Assembly (NCBI RefSeq): GCF_029931775.1
Contig: NC_079312.1
Span: 16,437,821 to 16,501,820, forward strand
From: Euleptes europaea
Taxonomy: Eukaryota > Chordata > Lepidosauria > Squamata > Sphaerodactylidae
Reading direction: 5' to 3'
DNA: 64,000 bases
In this document: piece after piece, positions 1 through 9,446 of the stretch
Layout of the letters: the number at the start of each line of letters is the position of its first letter
How positions within the stretch are numbered: position 1 is the stretch's first letter
Position numbers and translations under genes: made by a program
Notes under the pieces: generated by a model
The model's database searches: none
Told to the model about the DNA's origin: nothing
The model's input: the letters and a program-made list of their open reading frames with translations, nothing else

Positions 1-152
1 CCAGAAAGGAGAGAGTTTGCCAGAAGCACCAGGAGCCGCTGAAGCTCTTCTGCAAGGACAATGAAGCCCCCATCTGTATGGTCTGTGACCAGTCCCAGGA
101 ACACAAAGATCATGAAATAATTCCTGTGGAGGAGGCTTCCCAAAAGTACAAG
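1..152 (+). CDS. Gene A B-box-2 exon (partial at window start)
   Basis: Reads RKERVCQKHQEPLKLFC then DNEAPICMVCDQSQEHKDH and ends EEASQKYK. All B-box-2 zinc ligands (C, H, C, C, C, H, H) are present. The exon ends at AAG followed by a weak donor, GTCAGA. It corresponds to the separate second B-box exon of gene C (42043-42207), not to the RING+B-box exon. Confidence 0.9.
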
Positions 153-3100
153 GTCAGAAATCGACAGGTGGATGATGCTAGGGAAGATCATGAGTTGATC
201 CTTTCCAGCTGCATTCCTGAGTGTCCATGACACTTTTTGTAGGGAGATATTCTTCCTTTTTTAAAAAAATTGCTGGCCCAGAGTTGCTGTTAACCCTCTG
301 GCCAGGGGTTGCATAGGGCGGGACATTCTGCATTGATATCTGATTTGGGCTTTGATGACAGTATTACTTTATGATTTGTAGTAAAAGAAGTGAACCTCAC
401 TTTTGGGACTTTCTTCTCTCCTCCCCCCAGGATCAGTTCTGCAATTGTATGGAGGTTCTATGGAAGGAGAAGGAAAAAATTCTGACGTATAAAGCCAGTA
501 TAGTGAAGGAAAGCCAAGACCTGCTCGTAAGTGTCCTTATTGCTGGGAGGTAAACAGACACTGGAAATGTATGTAGGAGGAAAAACACTTGAGTACAAAA
601 GGCAGACAAGTCAAGCAAGACGACAGTCTCTTCCCACTTGGAATGACCTGGTTTCCCACAAAAAAGTTAATGAAAGACTACTTAGAATGAACTTTTGTGA
701 ATATTAAGTAGGACACCTTTCCTCCTACAGCTCTGCAATAAAAAGGGTTCTGGAAGTAACCATAGTGTCTATGCATAGGGGAGAGAGATGTGAGAAGCTG
801 CAGCACATGTTTGAATTTTGTAGAGTAAAACCACTCCAAGAAGAAAATAAAGCAAAGATAATTCATGTGAACTTTGGATGGATCCTTCTGTATCGTTCTC
901 TTTTCCTACTCAATGTTGATGTGATCTCTGGGAAAGTCAAAAGTGCCTTTCTGATAGGAGTCTCCTAAGGTCCCTCTTCCCACTGCGTTCTTTTTTTCTT
1001 TTTCCCACCTCAGAAGCAAACCAAAGGAGAGCAGCAGAAGACAGTGACCAAATTCAGGCAACTGCATAAGTTTCTGGATAAACAAGAGAAGCTTTTGCTG
1101 ACCCAAATGGAAGAGGTGGAGAGGGAGGTGGAAAGGAAAAGGGACCAGCACCTGGCTGAACTGTATGAGGAGCTCTCCTCTCTTGAAACCCTTATCCGGG
1201 AGATGGAGGAGAAATGTCAGCAGCCAGCCAGTGAACTCCTGCAGGTAAGAGTGTGGCAGGAACAGCCCAGGCTCCCCTTTGGGAAGAGGCTGCCTCCAAA
1301 TCCTTTCTGTGCCTCCTTCTGCCCCATTTCATCTCCACCTAGGGGCAGTGGCCATGGAAAACTTCCCCCCCCCCTGGAAATATAGCTCCCCCCAGAGCCC
1401 TGTGCCTTTCCCTGATAGACTGAGGCCACTCGGCTTCCATCTCGGAAGCAGAAGCGTGTTTGTGTTTCCAGTTTCAAACCAGGTTCACGGGTAGCTCTTC
1501 CCAAACAACCAGGAATGAGGGTCATAGGCAAGATTTTTCACAGCAAGGTTTATGAGGAGCATATCTGTTGGGGGCGGGAAATGTAGCTTATACTGGTTGC
1601 ATGCAGATAGGTGTGCAAAAATGCACAAAAACATACACAAGAGCAAAAACAGGCGGTAGGGGAATGGCATCCACACACTCGTTGCTGGCACCACTGTTTT
1701 TGCTGCTGTCAATCTGTCACATCTGTGCAGATGCAATGGCATTTGGGCCTAGACTTTCCCTTTCCCTGCTGAGTCACATGGCAACCCTGCAGGAAAAAGT
1801 GTGTGGGGGGAGTCCTTTAAAGGCTACTAGGTGACAGAGTTTGGCTCTTCTCCTCACAGTCCCTGTGGCCACCATCTCTGCCCCCATCAGAGAGTTATTC
1901 TCAGGCTTTACAGAAAAGGGCAATGGCTAGATTCATCGGTTCTTGAAGGTTATCTGGGCTGTGTGACTGTGGTCTTGGTATTTACTTTCCTGACGTTTGG
2001 CCAGCAGCTCTGGCAGGCATCTTCAGAGGAGTAACACTGAAGGACAGTGTCTCTCAGTGTCAAGTGGAAGATTGCTCTAGCATTGTAACATTATAATGAT
2101 ACGTTGCAGATTCCTAGCTTTTATTTTAACGAAAGTAAAGCGCAGGCTGCAGATTTCTAGTTATAACTCTGCAACAACAAGGGGAAAAAATGAAAGCTGG
2201 GACCGGTATGTCGTTACAATGGAACTGTAACATAGCTATTTTTTTAAACCTGGGAAATGCCCTCCAGTGTGGAAAGAAGGAAAATAATTGTGATGCAGGG
2301 CTGAGGCAAGGATGCAGTTGCTGGGAATGCCTCTGCTTCCACAGGTGGCCACGAGAGCTACACGTCCTAATCTGAGGACTTCCTGCCTTCCATGTGAGGA
2401 AAAATCCCTTTGTGAAAGTGGCCACCGTTGAGCCGTCAGAGTAAATCACCCAGCTCTGCTCTAAAATGGCTCCACTTTGTTGATATTAACTTCATGGAGA
2501 TTTTCTCCTTCTTTTATGGAGATGCCCCCCAGCCTTTGAGTAGATTCTGCTAGCTGGAAGCAAGAGAAGGGCCAGAGTGCAGAATCACCCAGGATCTGAT
2601 GTGGCCTTTAGCAAGCATTGAGGTCTCTCTTCTTTCTCTGTCTGCCATTTTTCTTTAGGATGCCAGAAGCACCTTGCAGAGGTAAGTGGATCTTTTTCAT
2701 TAACCTTCTTAATGCTGGGAGGGTTTTGGGTATCCTGTGAAGAACGTGGTCCTTCAGGATCAGGGCTGAGGGCATATTATAACTTGCTGTTGAAATTCCA
2801 GCTTCTAAAGCAACTGATATATGTTAATTGTTCCAAATCTTTGGAATTTTCAATGCCTTTTTCCTGTTATTCAGAGGTTTCCTTTTTCTCTTCTTCGTTA
2901 AAAAAGAATTAAACAGAGCCCATTCGGCCTCAATTACCACTGCAGGAGAGGAAGGGCTCCTGCCTCCCCCCCCCAGCCATTTTTCATGTTAAAAGAGCCC
3001 CCGCAAGGAGAGTGACTTTCTCATTTTTGCTGCTCCACACACAAAATAGTCCACATGGAGCACCAAAAATGGAGAAATGACCCCCAATTGCATTTTCAGC

Positions 3101-6100
3101 ACAGGAAAATGGCTGGCGGGGGGCGCTGAGAGGAGCCTTTCCTGCCCCTGAGGTGGTGGTCTGAGTCCAAATGGACTCAGTTTTGTTTTTAAATAGCCAT
3201 TCCCCACAGCTGCTGTGTGGCTTTCTGGTCTGAGGAGCCACAGTGAGGTGGACGTTGCTCTCTTTCAGCCTCAGCCTGTGTCTCTCGGCTTTCTCCCCTG
3301 TTCCTTCCTCTTGTTTCCTCTGCCTGGGGTGGGGGGGGGTTCTGAATTGGATGGATAGTACTTTGACATGATTTTTCTCAAGGTATGAAGAAAAGGAGGC
3401 GTTTGAGGATTCAGTGGCTTTTCCTCTTGCACTGAAGTTGCGCATCTTCGACTTCCCGGATTTAACTCTCCTTTTGGAGGGCATCAAGAAGCAATTCAAA
3501 GGTAATGAACATAAGAACATTAAAAAAGCCATGTTGGATCAGACCAAGGCCCATCAAGTCCACCAGTCTGTTCACACAGTGGCCAACCAGGTGCCTCTAG
3601 GAAGCCCACAAACAAGACTACTGCAGCAGCATTGTGCCTGTGTTCCTCAGCACCGAATATAATACTCTGGTTTCTCTTCAGATCGTATACATCTTTCGTA
3701 TATAATAGGCATGTTCCTCTGATACTGGAAAGAATAGGTATGCATCATGAATAGTATCCATTTGACTAAGCCATGTATAGCCCCTATCTGCCATGAACAT
3801 GTCCACTCCCCTCTTAAAGCCTCCCAAGTTGGTGAACATCAACTCATCCTGGGGCAGGGAGTTCCACAATTTAACTATGCATTGTGTGAAAAAATACTTC
3901 CTTTTATTTGTTAATCTCTCCCCCTCCAGCTTCAGCAGATGACCACACATTCTACTATTATGAGAGAGGGAGAAAAGCTTCTCCCTGTCCACTCACTCCA
4001 TACCATGCATAATTTTATAGACCTCTATCATGTCTCTCCTTAACCATCTTCTTTCCAAGCTAAACATAGAATCATAGAGTTGGAAGGGACCAACCACCAG
4101 AGCCATCAAGTCCAACCCCCTGCACAATGCAGGAAATTCACAACTACCTCCCCCCTCCACACCCCTAGTGACCAGAAGATGGCCAAGATGCCCTCCCTCT
4201 CATCATCTGCCTAAGGTTACAGAATCAGCATTGCTGATAGATGGCCATCTAACCTCTTCTTAAAAACCTCCAGGGAAGGCGAGCTTACCACCTCTCGAGG
4301 AAGCCTGTTCAACTGAGGAACCACTCTAACTGTTAGAAAATTCTTCCTAATGTCTAGACGGAAACTCTTTTGATTTAATTTCAACCCTTTGGTTCTGGTC
4401 CGACCTTCTTGAGCAACAGAAAACAACTTGGCACCCTCCTCTATATGACAGCCCTTCAAGTACTTGAACATGGTTATCATATCCCCTCTCAGTCTTCTCC
4501 TCTTCAGGCTAAACATACCCAGCTCCTTCAACCTTTCCTCATAGGACTTGGTCTCCAGACCCCTCACCATCTTTGTTGCCCTTCTCTGGACATGTTCCAG
4601 CTTGTCTACATCTTAAACTGTGGTGCCCAAAACTGAACACAGTACTCTAGTTGAGGTCTAACCAGAGCAGACTTATAAAATGCACTTCAACAAAGACAAA
4701 TGTAAAGTTCTGCATTTAGGTAGGAAAAATCAAATGCATAATTATAGGATGCGGGAGACTTGTTTGAGCAGTAGTGTGTGTGAAAAGGATCTTGGGGTCT
4801 TAGTAGACCAAACACTGAACATGAGTCAGCAGTGTGATGCTGTAATTAAAAAGGCAAATGCCGTCTTGGGCTGCATCAACAGAAGTATCGTGTCCAGATC
4901 ACGCGAAGTGATGGTATCGCTTTACTCTGCTCTCCATTGAGATCAGTGGAATTAGAAGGGGGTAAGTCTGCTTAGGATGGCACTGTGGAACCTCTTTTTG
5001 GAAGGAAGGATCCTAAGTTTAGCTGGGGTGGACCCTTGACCCGCAGACCTTAGCATACTTTCTGTGAAGTGAATCTCCAGTAACTTCAAGTGACTAGCAA
5101 AAAGAAATATTTCGACATCAATAAATTCTGGGAAGAATTTTCCCCAGAAGTAGGTTCTACTTAACCTTTCAGCCGAAACTCAGAAGAAATATGTACTCAT
5201 GTGCCATCAAGTCACAACAACTTCTGGGCGACCCCAGAAAGGTTTTCAAGGCAAGGGAGAAGCAGAGAATTCTTTGCCATTTGCCTTCCTCTGCAGAATC
5301 TTCTTTGGTCTCCCATCCAAGTACCAAGCCTGCTTAGCTTTCAAGATCTGATGAGTCGGGGCTATACCATGGCACCTTCCCTCCCCAAGAAAAATATTAT
5401 GAACTGATGCTTTTGTCACAAGATTTGTAATTGGCACAAGGGTCTGCTGCTCACTTTCATTTCTTTTGCTTCCTCAGACACTCTGGATTCTGGATTTCAC
5501 CTACAGAAAGGTATATTTTTCTTCATACACTGATCAAGTATCTCTTAACTAAAAATCCTCACCTTACAATTTGTGTTCTTCTACTTGGTGTTCTTCCAGA
5601 GATAACATTACTGGACGCTCTTGTTTTGCTCCTCGACATCTCTCCCTCCCTGCCATGGCCAGTTTCTTCTTGTTCTGAGGAGGTCTGTCAGGGGGAAAGA
5701 GAAGTTGAACTCTGAGGGGACGAACTGCCTCCTTTCACCTATCTGCCACCATATTGAAATGCAGGGAGGACGGTTGCTGGGCATCAGCTTTGGAGGGCCT
5801 TTCAGAATCCTCCCCAAGAGAGGCACAGATCAGGTTGGGAATCCCATTTCTCTCAGTGAATTTCCCTACCTGCTTTCCAGGTTTCCTTTAGTTTCAAGGT
5901 GCTATAAATTGTGTATTGTATCCACGGGTGTTTTTTTTTTTAAGCTACGTTTGTGGAACAGCAGTATATAAAGGCAGAAGTCCAGCCTGCACTGGTGCTG
6001 TTTTCCAGTTGTTCAGACACAATTTGTGTTTGATGTTTGGGAGAAGTGGAACTACATGCCATCACTCACAAGCCTCTTCTTCAACTTGGTCTGCCGCCTC

Positions 6101-9100
6101 TGGGTGTCACTCACTCAGATGCACACTTCTGGGCAGGAGGAGGCTGTCTCCAGAGTATATGTCAGAGTAAATTCAGACAGAACGAATGCAGCTGTTTTCT
6201 AGTGCTCTGAACTGGGCTTGGGAACTTCCATTTACTGCATTCATATATGCAGGTTGAATGCCAACCTAGCTCTGTTTTGCTCCCTTCTGCGTAGGGTCAG
6301 AACTGGTTTCAGGAGAGGTATCTCCAGGATATTAGATGTATGGGTGTTTTCAGAGCAGCAAAGTTCCTTTCAAACCAGTTCTGCCTCACTGAAAAATTAC
6401 ATCTGCTTTAAAAAGTTTTTACAACAATTACTAAAATCAGAAAATGTTGATACATAAGTACCTAAACAGCGCTACTCAGCAGTATATCCGGTACACAGGG
6501 CCGACGAAGGGAAAGTCCCCCTGTCTAGTAATCAAACTAGCTGAAGATGTTAAAAAGGGGTGGGGGAGGCAGGGAGGCCACCACTGATTGAAAAACCATA
6601 GCTGTCCTCAACCGTAAGCCTGGCGGAATAGCTCCTTCTTACAGGCCCTGCGGAACATCTTAAGGTCCCGCAGGGCCCTGATCTCATTTGGGAGGCTGTT
6701 CCACCGGGCGGAGGCCAGGGCAGAGAAAGCCCTGGCCGAGGACAGCTGGACACTCCTTGGGCCAGTGACCACCAAAAGACGGTTACCTGAAGAACTCAAT
6801 GTTCTGTAAATTCTAGCTTGATCCTGGCCATCTTCTCACAGGTGATCTGCCCTGGCTTCAAACATTTTGGGAAGTGTTTTTCCCCCCTGCCTCCTCACCA
6901 CATTTGTGCACCCAGATTTTCTCCACTTGAACCAGGATGGGACCAGACTGCTGGAGTGTAATATAAAAAGGAGGCAGAGCAGCTTTTAAACTGAACCTGG
7001 GGGGAAAGCCTACAGGAGCTGAGAAGCATCCAGTTCGGGCAAACTCAGTGCAAACGGACAAAGGGAAAATTGCTTCAGATTGCCCTCACAGGAATAACTT
7101 AGACATGAAAGGGGATGGAAAAAAAATGATGGATAGCCACTTAAAGATGCCCAAAGGCACATGCCAGGCAAGTTGAAAGAGAGAAACAGTGTGAAGGTGT
7201 TTCTATGCTAATGCTAGAAGCCTTCAAGCAAAAATGGGGAAATTAGAGCGCATGGTTTTAAAAGAAAACATAGATAGAGTGAGCATTACAGAAACCTGGT
7301 GGAGGGGAGAGAACCAGTGGGATACAGTCATCCCTGGTAGAAATGACAGGGAAGGGCGTATTGGAGGGGGTGTTGCTATGTATATCAAGGAAGCCATAGT
7401 GTCTAATAAGCTAGAGACCATAAAAAGGGCAGACTCGTCCACAGAATCCTTATGAGTGACAGTTCCGGAGATTTAGTACTGGGGACGTTCTATCGGCCCC
7501 CTGGCCAAATGGCTCAGGGTGATCTTGAGATGGAGAATGAAATTAGAGAAGCATGTAAAGGTAAAGAAGTAGTAATAATGGGAGACTTCAACTTCCCTCA
7601 TATTGATTGGATAAATGTATGCTCCAGTCAAGCCAAAGAGATAAAATTTTTAGACATCCTAAATGACTGTGCTTTCGAACAGTTGGTCATAGACCCAACC
7701 AGAGGGGAGGCAATCCTGGATTTAATACTCTGTGGTGCTGCCAGTGACTTACTGCGGGATGTGGATGTAGTTGAGCCAGTTGGCAATAGTGATCACAATG
7801 GCATGAAATTTAATTTATATGCAAGTGGGAAAGTGACTGGGAAATCTCACACAATTACCTTTGACTTTAAAAGAGGGAACTTCTCTAAAATGAGAAAACT
7901 GGAAAAGAGGAAGTTGAAAGGAACAGTTAGGAGGGTTAAATCTCCTGAAAAGGCTTGGAGGTTACTCAAGTCCACATTACTAGAGGCTCAGCTAGCTTGT
8001 ATACCGCAGGTCAGGAAAGGTAGTAGTAAGTCCAAGAGGTCACCACCATGGCTAACAGGTAAGGTGACGGAAGCAATTAAAGGAAAAAAGTCTTCCTTCA
8101 GAGACTGGAAGGTTTGCCCAAACAAGCCGAACAGAAGTTAACACAAACTTGCACAAAGGAAATGCAAGCAGATAATTAGAGATGCAAAAAAAGATTTTGA
8201 GGGGCATATTGCTAAACACATCAAAACAAACAATAAGAAATTCTTTAAGTATAGTAGGAGTAGGAAACCAGCTAGGGAAGCGGTTGGACCATTGGATGAC
8301 AATGGGAGTAAAGGAACTCTTAAGGGAGGATAAAGCGATTGCTGAAAAACTAAATGAATTCTTCTCTGTCTTCACTGTTGAAGATACAGGGCAGATTCCT
8401 TCTTCTGAACAGAGATTTTGGAGAGGGGAAAATGAGGAACTGAGGCAAATAGTGGTAACAAGGCAGGAAGTCCTAGAACATCTAGACAAACTGCAAACTA
8501 ACAAGTCACAGGGACCAGACGGTATTCATCCTAGAGTTCTTCAAGAACTCAAGTGGGAAATTGCTGAACTTCTAACAAAGATATGTAATATGTCCCTTTG
8601 ATCAGCCTCTGTACCAGAGGACTGGAGAATGGCCAATGTAACACCCATTTATAAAAAAGGTTCCAGGGGGGACCCAGGAAATTACAGGCCAGTTAGCTTA
8701 ACATCTGTTCCGGGTAAATTAGTGGAAAGAATTATTAAAGATAGAATTGTCAAGCATATAGAAGGGCAAGGTCTGCGGGGCAAAACCCAACATGGCTTCT
8801 GTAAGGGCATGTCCTGTCTCACTAACCTATTAGAGTTTTTTGAAAGTGTCAATAAGCATATGGACAGGAATGAGCCTGTGGATATTGTGTATTTGGATTT
8901 CCAAAAAGCTTTTGACAAAGTCCCCCACCAAAGACTGCTAAGCAAACTTCATGGTCATGGCATAAGAGGACAAGTCCTCTTATGGATTGAGAGCTGGCTG
9001 AAAAATAGGAAGCAGAGAGTAGGAATCAATGGTCAATTCTCACAATGGTGGGATGTGAGAAGTGGGGTGCCTCAGGGATCTGTGTTGGGACCGGTGCTTT

Positions 9101-9385
9101 TCAACCTGTTAATCAGTGACCTGGAGTTGGGGTTAAACAGTGAAGTAGCCAAGTTTGCAGATGACACCAAATTATTTAGGGCGGTTAAAACAAAATTGGA
9201 CTGTGAAGAGCTCCAGAAGGATTGAAGCGGGTCTGTGCCTTTGAGTGACTATACTCTTAGAATGGACCACTTCCTGAGAAGTGATATATTATCTTATTCA
9301 GATAGTCACCTACTAAGCAGGACTCAACGACTTTACTTACTTTAAAAAAGCAAGTCTTTTTATTGATGTGCTCCCAGTAAAAGTG

Positions 9386-9446
<61 letters not shown>

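Noticed and set aside
9391-9446. Z-DNA forming control element
   Set aside because: A (TG)n/(TA)n microsatellite inside a transposon nest; no evidence of a role.
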